DNA of 64,000 nucleotides from Stemphylium vesicarium (lineage: Eukaryota; Ascomycota; Dothideomycetes; Pleosporales; Pleosporaceae). The position numbers and the translations under genes were made by a program. Location: positions 186,001 to 250,000 of the forward strand of contig QXCR01000034.1 of assembly GCA_004380135.1 (NCBI GenBank), given 5' to 3'. The notes beneath the pieces were generated by a model. That model had not been told where the DNA came from. It saw nothing but the letters and a program-made list of their open reading frames with translations, and searched no databases. This document shows positions 10,394 to 21,972 of the stretch, in pieces (the stretch's first letter is position 1; the number at the start of each line of letters is the position of its first letter).

Positions 10394-11670
10394 CTACGCT
10401 TCTTCTTCTTCTTCTTCTATTCTCTTGCCCTCGTTCTTGAGCTTCTGGTGGACAGCCTTCAACGACTCGAATGTCAGCATGGTCGTAACCGCTGCGGGGA
10501 CAGCGCGAACCATGTTGGTTCCCATGCCGTTATAGAAGGCTCTCCAGCCCTCTTCTTGGAGGATGATGTTGCACGTTCGAAGTATACCGCGGTAACGGGG
10601 TATGTTTATCATACCATCTGACGAGGCTGTGCCGGGAGGGCGTGTATGGAGCTGTTCGTGGTGCGCTCCACGGAATGAGACATGGTTGTCCGAGTGTTCA
10701 GGGAGGGACCGTTGCTGCGTCTGTAGCCGTGTGCGCAAAACTTCGTGTGGGTATGTGGCAGATGTTGCAGTCATCTTACTGAGTACAGTGGCCAGGGCAA
10801 TTGCAAACCAGTGCACGTCTTCCGTCCTTGCGTCCGTCTGGCCCATTTCCAGGCCAGTAAACTTCATCTTCAGGAACTCGTAGAGTGGAAATTGGATAGC
10901 CACGTGTGTAAGTCCAAGTAGGGCTGGGGTAAGTCCAGAGTAGAATGATGCGAGGCCTTCTTTGGCGTACATCTTGCGGAAAGCATCGAAAGTGTTCTTG
11001 TAGTGCCATGGTGGCCGATGCTCGTCTGATGCGCGAGCGCTGACTTGTGACATTAATCTTGTCTTGACGACCCAAATAGGGTTCGTAACTAGAGTCGAGC
11101 AGCCACCGGCGAATAATGAGGCGATGACGCGCGCAAGCCATTTGTTCTCTGCATGTCATGTCTCGTCAGCAGTGCAAAGTCGCAGTTCTAGTACGGCTAC
11201 TGACCCATCTGGGGATAGAGGATGTTCTTGGTTGAATCGTATGTGCTCATGTAGACGGCCCAGGTAGGAATGTATCCCAGCAGCATGGGTCCCAGGCCTC
11301 TGTATAAGCCGCGCATGCCATCTTCGACCCAGATGATGCGTGCCGTGCCGCCGAGGCCTTTATATACAGTGCGTGCTGGGCCAGTGTACTTTCGCGGGCG
11401 GAAAGAGCCCTGCGCTTGCAGTCGGGTCTTGATCACATCTAGAGGGCAGGTGACGATACCCGAGGCCATTCCAGCAGAAGCTCCACACAGCGCATTGACA
11501 GAGCCCTCGGGGAGACTGGCCACCTTGACTGCCAGACTCGCAATGGGCGAACTCCAGGTGGTCTGCTTGTTCGGTATCGACATATCGCGCGGTTGGACAG
11601 TCACGGCGGAAGGCGCATACCGGTCGGGAACGTTAGTCGGGGACGGCGGCTCGGAATCGTGTGTGGACAT
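10394..11670 (-). CDS. YIA6: Mitochondrial NAD+ carrier (Yia6/Ndt1 type)
   Basis: A mitochondrial carrier family protein of 406 residues, exons 11670-11205 and 11148-10394, with a 56-nt intron splitting a Glu codon. All three carrier signatures are visible: CPLDVIKTRL (P76), NPIWVVKTRL (P179) and YPHEVLRTRL (P289), each opening an odd-numbered helix of the six-helix fold. The Trp in the second signature and segments such as LLGYIPTWAVYMSTYD and GLTHVAIQFPLYEFLKMKF match the yeast Yia6/Yea6 subgroup, which imports NAD+ across the inner membrane. A hydrophilic N-terminal extension of about 50 residues precedes helix 1, and the C-terminus ends in a run of six Glu encoded by a CTT-type trinucleotide run. 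Related pyrimidine or flavin carriers are less likely. Divergent from QCR7. Confidence 0.9.
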
Positions 11671-12186
11671 TTGGGGTACTGCAACGGTCGGATCGTTAGA
11701 GCCATTCCCGCTAGGCTGGAGAGGGGAGAAGAGAGGAAGAAGTGGGTGCGTACAGGCCGTCGTCCCCTTTGCGGTGCCTCAGTGTGCGGAAACCCCGCAG
11801 CACTTGAGTAACACGATAACTAGCGATTGTTCGGCTCCATTGACGAGCGAACGGGGAGCAAAGATGTCTTCGGGGATATGGAATTATACACGAGTTCCGG
11901 GGTGTTAGTTGCGCCACGAAGCGTCTATGCTCGCTGGCTTGTTGTGGTGCAGAGCTTGGTTCTCGGATCCGACGTCAGAGCTAGTGTCGAGCACGAGTGA
12001 AGTTGCTTTGGCGGGTGGGGACGGCCGCTGATTAAGTCCAAGGCCCGCCGACGGCCAAGCTCAGCCTATTGGCTTTCGTTTCTTTCGCATTACGACCTCA
12101 CCACCTTTGACTGTCAAAACTGCAACTGCAATTGACGGCAGCACCAATCCTCCAAATCCTCGATCCGCCGTCGAACCACCGCAACC
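11671..12186. other. Shared promoter region of YIA6 and QCR7
   Basis: These 516 bp lie between the start codons of two divergent genes for mitochondrial inner-membrane proteins, so they must serve both. A reverse CCAAT box is visible near the QCR7 side. An open frame through this region (to 11908) is antisense to YIA6 exon 1 and is not credible. Confidence 0.6.
12068..12072 (-). promoter_or_regulatory. Candidate CCAAT box (HAP/CBC complex)
   Basis: The pentamer ATTGG (CCAAT on the minus strand) sits about 115 bp before the QCR7 start. The fungal CCAAT-binding complex is a known activator of respiratory genes, so position and neighbour fit. A pentamer alone is weak evidence. Confidence 0.4.
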
Positions 12187-12798
12187 ATGTCTGCGCCGTC
12201 TCTCGCCCCCTACATCATGAAGCGCCCGTGGCTGCAGCGCTGGATGAAGCCGCTGTCCAACTGGTACTGCAATGCCGCCGGCTACAGGCAGCTTGGTCTG
12301 AGGTACGGAGCCCCGATACGGATGCGGCATGCCAAGGAGCGCAGGAGGAATATATGGGCAATTTTGCAGGGTGCGAAATCATGGGCTGACGGGAATTGCT
12401 GCACAGGGCCGATGACTTGCTCCCCGAGGAGAATGACACCGTCCAGACCGCGCTCAAGCGTCTCCGACCCCAGGAGGCCTACGACCGTGTCTTCCGTCTG
12501 CGCCGCGCTTTCCAGGTACTTTTAGATCCGAAAATGCGGGGGTGGAGATCAAGTGACTAACAAGCGGCAGCTGTCCATGTCCCACACGCTCCTGCCCAAG
12601 GAGGAGTGGACCAAGGCTGAGGAGGTAGGAACACACCATCCGGGTCGCACATGCAGGGCACTAACAAAGGGATAGGACACCCCATACCTCTCCAACCTGA
12701 TCACCGACATCGAGGCCGAGATGCACGAGCGCGAGGACCTCGAGTCCATGATTGTCCAGAAGAGGCAGAAGAACACCGCTACCGCCAGCGGACACTAG
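12187..12798 (+). CDS. QCR7: Cytochrome bc1 complex subunit 7 (Qcr7)
   Basis: Qcr7 is the small matrix-side subunit of ubiquinol-cytochrome c reductase (complex III) that helps assemble cytochrome b. Four exons, 12187-12302, 12407-12515, 12571-12624 and 12676-12798, give 133 residues, close to the usual length. Family landmarks are all present: NWYCNAAGYRQLGLR, ADDLLPEENDTVQTALKRL, SHTLLPKEEWTKAEED and PYLSNLITDIEAE. Introns are 104, 55 and 51 nt with canonical ends, and the phases join exactly. As in other fungi there is no long presequence. The C-terminus (KRQKNTATASGH) is short and variable. Shares its promoter region with the NAD+ carrier gene. Confidence 0.95.
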
Positions 12799-13441
12799 AT
12801 GTGTGTATATGGGTCGGGCATGCCAATTTTCGAGCTGGGTAGAGTATATTGGGGGGTTGCGCAATAGAGTGTACCATACCAATTTTCTTGTACAGGAATC
12901 ATCTCCATTGCATCCGAACAGTCATGCCTTCTCGCTACATGTCAGTTTCAGAACGTTTACCGTCGTATTTACGAGTGCTCAGGGTCCAAGGCTGAGGTTT
13001 GTGATGGGATTCACGACAGGGGCTGCTAACAGAGAGATATCATGGCTCTGGGCTAGCATCGCATTACCTACCTGAACCATTTTCTTTTACTAAGCTTGGA
13101 ACTATCATCCATAACCAGAAACGGTATTCATATACCAATAGCGATGAGATTCGGCCTAGGTGTTGTATGTGGCGACTTTTCGTCGTTGACAAGGCGGCGC
13201 AACTGCGGATGAGCGCATCATAGACTGCACACGTAGGACTTAGAGCCGACCTGTGCTCTGAACTATTATAAGCTTTCCTCAACGTTGAATTAAGCGCACA
13301 TCCTACCCGCCTCCCCTGCTTGTCTATAATAACGCCAGGTACGTCCTGCATGTGTAACACCCAGGCCGAAGACCTGCAGTTGGAAAGATTTAGTCCCGAC
13401 ATGTTTACTTCTTGCACTCACGCCTTGGCTAAGATACCTGT

Positions 13442-13470
13442 TCTTCCCCTGCGCTTTGCGCAGGGGAAGA
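13442..13470. repeat. Perfect inverted repeat, 13-bp arms, 3-nt loop
   Basis: Arms TCTTCCCCTGCGC and GCGCAGGGGAAGA are exact reverse complements separated by TTT. The element marks the left edge of the AT-rich block that follows. It could be a transposon end, a transcript hairpin or a cruciform-prone site. Confidence 0.75.
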
Positions 13471-13479
13471 CTGGTAAGA

Positions 13480-14000
13480 ATTATTCTTCCTACTACCACT
13501 CCACCTAGTGTAGTAATACAGAGTTATCTCCCACTATTCTCTTGTAGCCTGAAGCAAACACTATTGCCTATAACTACCCTGACATAAGTGTACTTTAAGA
13601 GACGTTTAAGATAGCTGCAGCGTATCACTAAGAGAGAGTCGCGTCGCGTTAAATAGCCTTAATCGCAAACTGTAATCGAGCCTCTTTTAGAGCTGGTAAG
13701 TTGTTATATTATTAGCTTATCACGATTATACTGTTAGGAGTTGAAGTTTTGGTGGGTCTTGGCAGAGTGATCAGGTCGCCCGTGTGACCAGGTCGCCCGT
13801 GGGGTACGTTAATAGTTCTTTACTTAGTTTCTTAAAGACCTAGACTTACAAGAATTAATAGAAGGGTACTAAGCTATTTCCCCTCTTCTCTTGACGCTTG
13901 ACTACGTTCGACAAAAGTATAAGAGCAGAATGTTGATCACATATAACATTAGTAATGTCGAGATTCCTGATACGTCAGCGCCACGCGATCATGTGCTCAG
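13480..14000. mobile_element. Possible decayed repeat or transposon relic
   Basis: This block is enriched in TA dinucleotides and stop codons on both strands compared with its flanks, as seen in fungal repeats degraded by repeat-induced point mutation. No transposase motif, long terminal repeat or clear terminal inverted repeat could be identified, so the call rests on composition alone. Confidence 0.3.
13768..13801. repeat. Tandem duplication of a 17-bp unit
   Basis: Two adjoining 17-bp copies, TGATCAGGTCGCCCGTG and TGACCAGGTCGCCCGTG, differ by a single C/T transition. They are GC-rich islands within the AT-rich block. Confidence 0.8.
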
Positions 14001-14231
14001 GCGTCAGCTGGGTTAAAGGAAGGAGCTCCCTTCGCGCAGCGCGTCAAGCTCGCCGCTTCCGACACCAACAATTGTTTTCATGTTTCATGAGTTCACGATC
14101 TCGAGACATATTCTGAAGCACGTAGTACTTCCTCGCAATCCCTGATCAACTGCACACTAACCATATGACGTCAGATCACTCAATTCACCTGAACCGCCAA
14201 CCGCCGTTGCAACATCCACAAACCACACATC

Positions 14232-15936
14232 ATGTCTCTAAGACGCTCAGCGCGTGTCGCAAGTACCAACACATCGGGATTACCTGATGCAAAAAGTAAA
14301 ACCGGTGGTGCGAGATATGAGAAGGTCGGCAAGTCTAATGCGACAACAAAGAAGCCCAAACCTACCAAAGCGGGAGCTACACTGTCACCAGCCGACACGG
14401 CCAAAGAGCCTACAACCAAGGCAAAAAGTGAAAAGGCCACCGATCAGTCAGATTCAGAGGTCGCATCTGAAGCGCACCCAGCGACTCCTCTTCCCAAGAA
14501 ACGTAAATCGACGTCAACGGCGGTATCCCCCATAAACCCACCACCTTTCACACCCATTCCTGCAGCAGTCGCCATCCTATCAAAAGGGAAATCAGAATCC
14601 GATCACCCATTAGAGGATCTATCCCAATTTCACACTCGCCCTGCAGAACCACATGCCACGAACGCAACTCTCGCCACGCCTAATGGCTCTCATACTGTGC
14701 AAGCGTACGGATCCTCCCCAGCAAAACCCGAAGACCCTTCCCCGGCCAGGAAACGAAAAGCCAAAGAATTGGTTCCTCCAGACGTCGGTGCAATCCCAAA
14801 TGCGAGCACTGACATCGACCGGCTGTTGAAAGATGCAGAGGCCCATTTGGTTGGTGTGGATCCTACGTTGAAGGGGTTGGTTGAGAAGCATCACTGTAAG
14901 ATCTTCAGCCCAGAAGGGTTGAGAGAAATCGTGGATCCGTTTACAGCGTTGAGTTCGGGTATCATCGGACAGCAGGTATGTCCAACACACGACACCGACA
15001 ATGTGACTAATTCGCGTATCCGTCGTGTGCACCCAATTTACACATCAAGGGGAAAAGACTGCCATAGTTGACCTCAATGTCATAGGTATCAGGCCAAGCT
15101 GCCGCTTCAATCCGGTCGAAATTCACAGCTCTCTTCCCCACTACACATCCCTCTTTCCCCTCACCAGCTCAAGTCCTCGAGCTCTCTCTACCCACTCTCC
15201 GCACAGCGGGGCTCTCTCAACGCAAAGCAGAATACGTCTATGGACTTGCTGAGAAGTTCGCATCAGGCGAGCTCTCGGCTGAAATGCTAGTAAGCGCCAG
15301 TGACGAAGAGCTGATCGAGAAACTAGTAGCGGTAAGAGGGCTAGGGCGCTGGAGTGTCGAGATGTTTGCGTGTTTTGGCTTGAAAAGGATAGATGTCTTT
15401 AGCACCGGAGATTTGGGTGTACAGTGAGTTGTTCTTATTTGCTTTTCTTTCTCATCCACATGGCATGTGACGGGGATGAAGCGTGGATCATGTTGCCTCT
15501 TCACATGACCCTTCATCAAACGGGCCACGAGAACGAAGACGCTAACAATAGGATGATAGGCGCGGAATGGCCATCTACGCCGGTCGCGACGTGAACAAGC
15601 TCAAAAACAAAGGAGGGAAATGGAAGTACGTGTTTTCTCTTCATTAGTTGTACCGAGGCCCATCTTCCATCCAACACATCAATACCTATCAATCATACTA
15701 ACACCTACGTCACCTTAGATACATGTCAGAGCAAGAAATGCTATCTACAGCCTCCAAGTTCTCGCCTTACAGGTACGATTTTCCCACCTTGCTTCCCAAT
15801 GTAGTAGCGCTTCCATTGTTACCACCACCCCTACAAACAGCTAACATTCACTCTTCTCCCGTCATCTAGATCGCTGTTCATGTGGTACATGTGGCGCATC
15901 GGCGACGTAGACGTCAGCGTCATGCAAAAGTCCTAA
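14232..15936 (+). CDS. MAG1: DNA-3-methyladenine glycosylase (Mag1/AlkA type)
   Basis: A base-excision repair glycosylase that removes alkylated purines in the nucleus. Five exons, 14232-14975, 15086-15423, 15560-15625, 15719-15772 and 15870-15936, give 422 residues. The first ~190 residues are a disordered basic extension with a nuclear localisation-like PLPKKRK and a second cluster ARKRKAKEL. The HhH-GPD domain starts near residue 195: FTALSSGIIGQQVSGQAA, the hairpin LVAVRGLGRWSVEMF, and the catalytic aspartate D357 in RIDVFSTGDLGVQ. The last exons give KYMSEQEMLSTASKFSPYR and the closing WYMWR helix. All five exons join in phase. Start chosen at the first ATG (MSLRRSARVAS); no upstream in-frame extension looks better. 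Confidence 0.93.
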
Positions 15937-16850
15937 ACCACCTACCCATCACCCAATCTTCCATTACATCCGTTTCCTGTCCATTCCCGCTAGCGGTGAG
16001 GTATGCACGTTATCCATGTGCACACTTACAGGTAGCTGAAAGGAGAAGGTATACAAACATAAGTGGGTAACACACGTGTCTTTAAGGGTATGTGTGTTTG
16101 TTCGTGTGGGTCAGTTGATGTACCAATGTGGGTCTGGGAGAGGGCCGTTCTTCCCGAGAAAGGATCGTCTTTGTGTTTTGACCAGGAGAAGATCGTATGC
16201 ACCTGCTGATGTTGACGCGTCTTGGCTTGAGGGGTAATTGCATCATTTGTTACATTGCTTGGCGTGGAGATGGGAGGGTTATGCGGGGAAGGATGCACGC
16301 CATGTCGAGCACGTGGAGATATGGAGTTGTTTTATCGATACGGTGTGTATATGTGTTGGTTTGATTCATAGCCAATTCCATCACAGGTACGAGAGGTGTA
16401 TAGCGGACATGTTGGCATGCCTTTGCTTGCCTGTATCAGTACGCGAAGTGAGACTGACAACTTTACATGGACGCCATCTCTCCTGATGCTACCCAGACAA
16501 GAGAAGGTAGTTGCATGATCGCATGCGACCGCCCATGTACACACATAATGATCCATATGACGCTATCATCCCTGTCAACGGGAACTGGTCTGGAGCATCT
16601 TCATCCCAGGCCACCTGCGGCTATGCCGGGACCCGTTGCTTACAGAATCGAAGGACCACAGTTGCGGAGACATACTGGAATTCGGTCCTAGACTAGACAT
16701 TGCAGGCTGCCGAATGGAGGCGGGCATTGTACAGCACATTGGAGGTTGAGTGGCAATATTACGGAAGTTCGGCAAATAACGAGCACGAACTAGTCTCTTG
16801 ACGGAGGCTGTTTAAGTGGATTGCGTGATACTCAATGGTACAATGAAAAC

Positions 16851-16953
16851 GCAGGTTGTGTGCCTAGGTGGTGCCAACGCCACGAACACACGACTAGCGG
16901 CTAGCCACACATGAGCCGTCGGGACTAGGTTGTGCGAGTGTTGCACAACCTGC
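16851..16953. repeat. Cluster of nested inverted repeats
   Basis: GCAGGTTGTG at 16851-16860 pairs with CACAACCTGC at 16944-16953. Inside lie CTAGC-G-GCTAG (16894-16904) and GGTTGTGC/GCACAACC (16928-16935 with 16943-16950). The heptamer CCTAGGT occurs next to both outer arms. Fold-back arrangement suggests a small relic element or a structured transcript. Confidence 0.6.
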
Positions 16954-18887
16954 CTAGGTGTGGCGGCTTGTCGAATTCGTTCTAGCCTGCTATTCGAACT
17001 TCCCAGAAAGACCAGCTTCAGTAGGCAGGTAAGACGGAGCCTCAGTTGTGGCAGTCAGGCTTGAACATGCGGCTTTTGAGCATGACACGCGCAATCACAG
17101 TCGGCCTTACTGTGGGGATGGCAAGGAAGAAATGACGTCGGGGAGTGTTACAGCCACTGATGTCTTGAGGTGTCAGCTGGTTATATGAACGGAGTTTTGG
17201 TTGTATCAGTATTCCGCCCTGGGCAAGGCCGCGTGGCTAGCGGTTCGTACAAGGCAATAAACATGAAGGTCACGATTAGTAGAGGATCGTGATAGAGTCA
17301 AGACGGACTTGCTGAAACGAGGAGATTTCACCATGGTTGATCCGCTCCTCTTGGAAAGCAGGATAAGGTGTTGAGCGTTTCTCGAAAGCCATATTTTGAA
17401 TTGCGGTTGCTTTGTCCTGGTGAGAGGCATGGGGCTGGGCGGCAAAAGTCGAGACGTTGAAACTGAATTAATTGGATGTCGGGATAAAAGCAAGGGGGTT
17501 TGGGTTGAGCTGTGGGCTTTGTGAAGCTTTGCGACGGCCTTGACTGTTCTAGAAAAAGTCGGACATGAAAAGAAGATGGCGCAAGTGCCGATGTCAGGGA
17601 TATGTACTGTTTCATATGAGGCGGCATACGAAGCTGAAGGAGCGTCGCCTGATGACGAGAGATGGGGCGTGACAAGGGAAATGAGACAGCAATCAGTGCG
17701 GGTCAAGTAATTTCCTTGGCGGTAGTTGGCGAGGCTGTTCTTCGGGGGGGGGGTTGAGGCTGATGCCGGTTATGGTGATGCGGAGTCGAAGAGGTAGTGG
17801 CAGTCGGAGCTAAGTGAGTAGAGTTAGTGTGCTGGCTTAGAAGGTGCGCTCGAAGCGGGCTCGGTGGAGGTGTAAATAGAAGCATTGCTTTATTGTCTGC
17901 GTTGGTGTTGTCGTGCTGGAGATTGCAACGGGCACGCTTAGCCGTATGGGGATCGGATGTAACCGTATTAAAACGATTGGGAAAGAGCTCGAGCCGCATG
18001 ACAGGGGTGGCTGGAAGTGGTCAAAGCCGCGCAATCAGCAGTTGCTTGTTGCTGTTTCGAGTCGGCCGGGCGATGTGGCGAAAGACGACTCTGGCCGCCG
18101 TTGAGGGCGCCGGTTAGAGTTGTCGGTGCCGGTCTTCCGCTTTAGTGAGCAGGAACAGACAGAACTAGAGGGTCCGGCGAGCATCAATGGAGACATTGAA
18201 TAGCTTTGCGGACTGCAGAATTCAAGGGAGCGTGAGGCAGAGATTGGGACCGACATGCACGCTCGGCGGGTCAAAAAATAAGATTCCCAAGCAGCGGGAC
18301 AAGGGCGTCGACGCTGGAGCAGCGATGCTACGGGCAGGTTCTCGCCTGTCAACCACTCCCCCAAGTGCCAGGGATCTTGGGTCGCGCAGCCATGGCAACG
18401 CACAGCGCACTCGGTCACGAACCACGAGCCAACAATTGTACTGGCAAAAGGCGTCGGTTCGTCTGGGCGGCGGCGACGGTGTAGTGGTGTAGTAGTGCTG
18501 CAGCATTCACAGCACTCGGCGCGTGGAGCAGGGCCCGGCTGCGGCATTCAATGCCTCCAGGTCAAGTTGATCGATGATGCTGGGCGAGCTCTGGCCGCCA
18601 ATGATCTCCACCCGAAAACGCTAGTGGCCCCTAGCGCTTGCCGGGCCTGGCACCACCGCGCTCCCCTTTTCTCCACGCTCGCGCTCTTTTGAAAGCCCTT
18701 TCTTCCCTCGTCTTCATCCACATTCGCTCTTGACGGCCGCGCCTTCTTCAATCGCGCACCCTGGGACTACTCCATTTAATACTGCCTGCTTTACTAGTTA
18801 ATTCTTTCCCTCGCTCAACATCGTTTCCCTATCAACCAACTGCACGCCCACCCAACTGAAACCGAGCGAGCAGTCTTAATATCCCAG

Positions 18888-18955
18888 GTACGTGTCACAG
18901 TTGCAGTGACCGGCTCCACTGCTAAAGCCGACGCGTCAACTTACATCTTCGCCAG
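18888..18955 (+). other. Probable 5' UTR intron of ECM33
   Basis: A donor gtacgt at 18888 and acceptor gccag ending at 18955 bracket 68 nt, 26 bp before the ECM33 start codon. The bases around it are CA/CT-rich leader sequence. Length and ends fit a leader intron, common in highly expressed fungal genes; not proven. Confidence 0.4.
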
Positions 18956-18981
18956 TTTCCATCCTCGACACACCACACACA

Positions 18982-20271
18982 ATGCCTTCCATGCTCAAGC
19001 TCGCCGCCCCGGCTCTCTTTGCCGCCAGCGGTGCCTACGGTATGTTTCGACCCAAAGACCCGTGATTGCGCATCCTTACTGATGACCTCGTCCAGCCGCC
19101 TGCAGTGTCTCCGCGACCACCACCATCCAGAACTCTGGTGATGCCTCGGCCCTTGCCAGCTGCTCGACCTTCTCGGGCAACATCGCCATTGCGACCGGTA
19201 CCACCGATGACATTGCTATCAACGGTGTCAAGAAGATCACCGGTGACCTGACCGCCGAGAACAACTCCGACATGAAGCAGATCAGCGCCAGCGACCTCGA
19301 GACGCTCGACGGAGCCATGAACCTCAACGGCCTCACCTCCCTCTACGCCTTGAACTTCCCCAAGCTCAAGACCATCGACAAGATCCAGTGGCAGGCGCTC
19401 CCCAACCTCCAGGAGATTGGCTTCACAGCCGAGGTCACCAAGGCTGACAAGATCGACATCCAGAACACGGCTCTTCGTTCGCTCAAGGGTATCAACATTG
19501 AGGAGGCTGATGAGATCTTCATCGCCAACAACGGCTACATTGACGAGATCGCCATGCAACTCGGCAACGTCTCCACCTCCCTGACTCTTGCCGACAACAA
19601 CGAGGCCGTCAAGGTTGAGCTCCCCAACTTGATCTGGGCTAGCAACTTGACTTTCCGCTTCTGCGGTTCCGTCTCCGTTCCTTCCCTCGAGACCCTCAAC
19701 GGTTCTCTCGGTCTCTACAACAACGGCTTCGAGACCTTCTCTGCCCCCAACCTGACCTCCGTCGGTGAGGCCGTCGCCATTGTTGCCAACGAGCAGCTCA
19801 ACAACATCTCCTTCCCTCTCCTCACCAAGATCACCGACAACCTGCAAATCGCCAACAACTCTAAGCTTGTTGAGGTCGATGGTCTTCCCCAGCTTAAGAG
19901 CATTGGTGGAGCTTTCGACATGTCCGGTAACTTCTCCAGGTATGTGTATCCAAACGACTATTTTAAAATCTTCACTAACCCCAGCCAGCGTCCAAACCCC
20001 CAAGCTCGACAACGTCAAGGGTGCCTTCAACCTGCAGTCTTCTGCTCAGCTCAACGACACTTGCGACTTCTACAAGAACCTCCACAAGAAGAAGCTCATC
20101 CAGTCCAAGGACTACACCTGCGAGGGAACTCTCGTCGACCCCGGCATGCAAGGCCACGACGGCACCAAGCAGGGTGACGGTGACAGCGACTCCACTGGCG
20201 CCGCTTCTTCGCTCAGCGCTGTCAACGGTGCTCTTGGCCTCGCCGCCATGGCCGCTGTTCTCCTCTTCTAA
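18982..20271 (+). CDS. ECM33: GPI-anchored cell wall protein Ecm33
   Basis: Ecm33 family proteins are GPI-anchored at the plasma membrane and wall and are needed for wall integrity and normal mannoprotein architecture. Three exons, 18982-19039, 19096-19939 and 19989-20271, give 394 residues. Residues 1-19 (MLKLAAPALFAASGAYA) form the signal peptide. The mature part is a receptor-L-like solenoid with repeated units such as LETLDGAMNLNGLTSLYALNF, seen several times. Late cysteines (NDTCDFYK, DYTCEGT) are conserved in the family. The C-terminus has a Gly/Ser/Asp-rich omega region (GDGDSDSTGAASS) then a hydrophobic tail GALGLAAMAAVLLF, the GPI attachment signal. Several N-glycosylation sites are present. 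The third exon uses the second of two nearby AG acceptors to keep frame. Confidence 0.94.
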
Positions 20272-21040
20272 AAAGTTCACGACGCTGGCGTTTCACCGTA
20301 ATTGCATAGACTACCCCACGATCCGACTTTCTTTCTTTGAGAGCGTATATCATCAAGCGAGCAAGCGCTGACGTAGGAGGTCAGCTTCTGAGGACTGAGG
20401 GGCTCCGGGGACGTTTCATGGTTCAGCATGTAACAATTGTATGTATCATTTGGCTAAGAGGGTCGAGGCAGACTTCTAATCCGCAGTATATCTGAGTCTG
20501 CCGAGCGACGTGGAGTGTGTAGCATTGCAGTAAGGATTGATTCATTTGGGATAGTTCATGCAGTCTTTGTCTTCATCTACTGTATCTTGGTGTAAAAGTG
20601 ACTCTAAATGTGCCAGTGCTGTGATGCTAATTTTGACCAATAAGTTATCCATGTTCAGCTTCTGTTGACTGCGTCCATTTCGGAACTTGTTCCTCAATGT
20701 CAATGCTCAAGCCTTTGCAATACATAACAGTGCTATAAAATAACCACATACAGTCTATGGTTCCACTCAACAATATTAGTTCAATCACAATATCATGAGA
20801 AGAAAGAAATAAAGTGCTAGTCTGTTTCCATCTGGTGTTTTCGTTGAGAGGGTGCGACAATGCCACTAAGCTAGCATCTGTCACACCCGTGCTGTCTGAA
20901 GTCTCACCGCTACCGGCTCCTCCCCCCACAGTCTTTCCTGTATCCCACTTGTGTACAACTCCACCAGCAGCCACGTCATGTGTTCCTGTGCTTGCTTGTT
21001 TGAAACTCGTCCACCTGATCTCACAACTTGCTTTCCTTCT
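20272..21040. other. Convergent 3' intergenic region
   Basis: These 769 bp separate the converging ECM33 and cutinase genes. AT-rich 3' flank sequence, no recognisable gene; both terminators should be here. Confidence 0.5.
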
Positions 21041-21972
21041 CTATAGCTTCGAGACCACACGCCCAAAGATGAGATCTTGGACGGACTTCATCAAACCATA
21101 CGACAAGTGGTCACTGGCAAGCTGGCAGTCGCACTCTGGGTCATGGGCGCACACGATATCGTTCTAACTCGGCAGGCAAAGTAATTAGCAGTGTTTTGAT
21201 AGGCACCTGGGAACGTCTTCTTGAAGAAACTCACTTCTAGACAGATGTCGCTGATCTTTCCGCTCCCATCCAGCGCGGTGCTAAACGCAGGAAAACTAGC
21301 ATTGGCCTGCCGCTCCAGCGCCTGGGTAGCAAAAAGCCCATATACAGTGCGATTGTCGCGATGCCCATGGCTATCCACATTGGCCTTGCGCCCCGGGATG
21401 CGATATGGATTCCCAACCACCACAACGTTTTTGATAGCGTTCATGGCTTGCTTGTCGCCCTCGAGTTCCTGCAGTGCAGACTGCACCAGTGTGGCTCCCT
21501 GGGAGTAACCGAATAGATGGTATTTCTGGTCCGGGCATTGTTCAAGACCCGACTTGATTATGGAGACGGTTTCCTGCACGCCTGAGGTTACGTTTTGGTC
21601 GAAGCCGGCTGGGTAGGTGATGGATTGGCTGATGGTAGAGCTGTCGTTGGATAGCAGGCGCGAGATTACGTCTTGGAACATTAGGGATACGGCTTGGGGT
21701 TCACCGGAGCCGCGGGCGTCGATGAGCTCTGTGATGAGGAAGAGAGTTAGTTTTGGACGTTGTTTTGATCGCTTATTCACTCGACGTTTTGCATGACTGG
21801 AAGGTTTCTTACTATTAGATGCACATGCTCCAGCTTGCTGATCAAAGATTGACAAGTTTACGCGTGGAATGGCGAGGTAGGCCGAGTCTCCGCAGCGGCA
21901 TCCCGAGGTTGCAGAGACACTGGTTGCTAGGGTTGATAGAGCGGATAGAGCGAGGATTGGGAAGGAAACCAT
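21041..21972 (-). CDS. Secreted cutinase-family esterase (CE5)
   Basis: A secreted serine esterase of the cutinase family, acting on cutin, suberin or similar polyesters outside the cell. Three exons, 21972-21813, 21728-21235 and 21163-21041, give 258 residues. Residues 1-21 are a signal peptide. The domain begins at KLIDARGSGEPQ; the nucleophile elbow is G127-Y-S129-Q-G. The last exon supplies the other two catalytic residues: Asp220 in NDIVC and His237 in DHLSYG. This exon is only found by splicing out 71 nt after DICLE; reading through the intron would lose them. Cys residues near the N-terminus (GCRCGD, ACAS) and in the CAHDPECDCQ region can form disulfides. Acetylxylan esterase activity is an alternative within CE5. 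Confidence 0.9.

Larger units (their letters stand above)
12799..14231. other. Gene-poor stretch with hairpin and AT-rich repeat-like block
   Basis: A 1433-bp stretch between QCR7 and MAG1. The first part is the QCR7 3' flank. From about 13440 the composition changes: a perfect GC-rich hairpin, then about 500 bp rich in TA and short of open frames, a 17-bp tandem duplication, and return to normal composition near 14000. Confidence 0.5.
15937..18981. other. Long intergenic region between MAG1 and ECM33
   Basis: About 3 kb with no supported gene. Open frames of 60-170 codons occur on both strands but overlap and show no domain or splice pattern. Contents seen: a palindrome cluster at 16851-16953, a run of ten G at 17744-17753, and, near the right end, a CT-rich segment and probable 5' UTR intron of ECM33. 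A small unannotated RNA or effector-like gene cannot be excluded. Confidence 0.45.

Noticed and set aside
17206..17706. 166-codon minus-strand frame between MAG1 and ECM33
   Set aside because: Ser/Arg/Leu mix without family features; overlapped by other frames of similar length.
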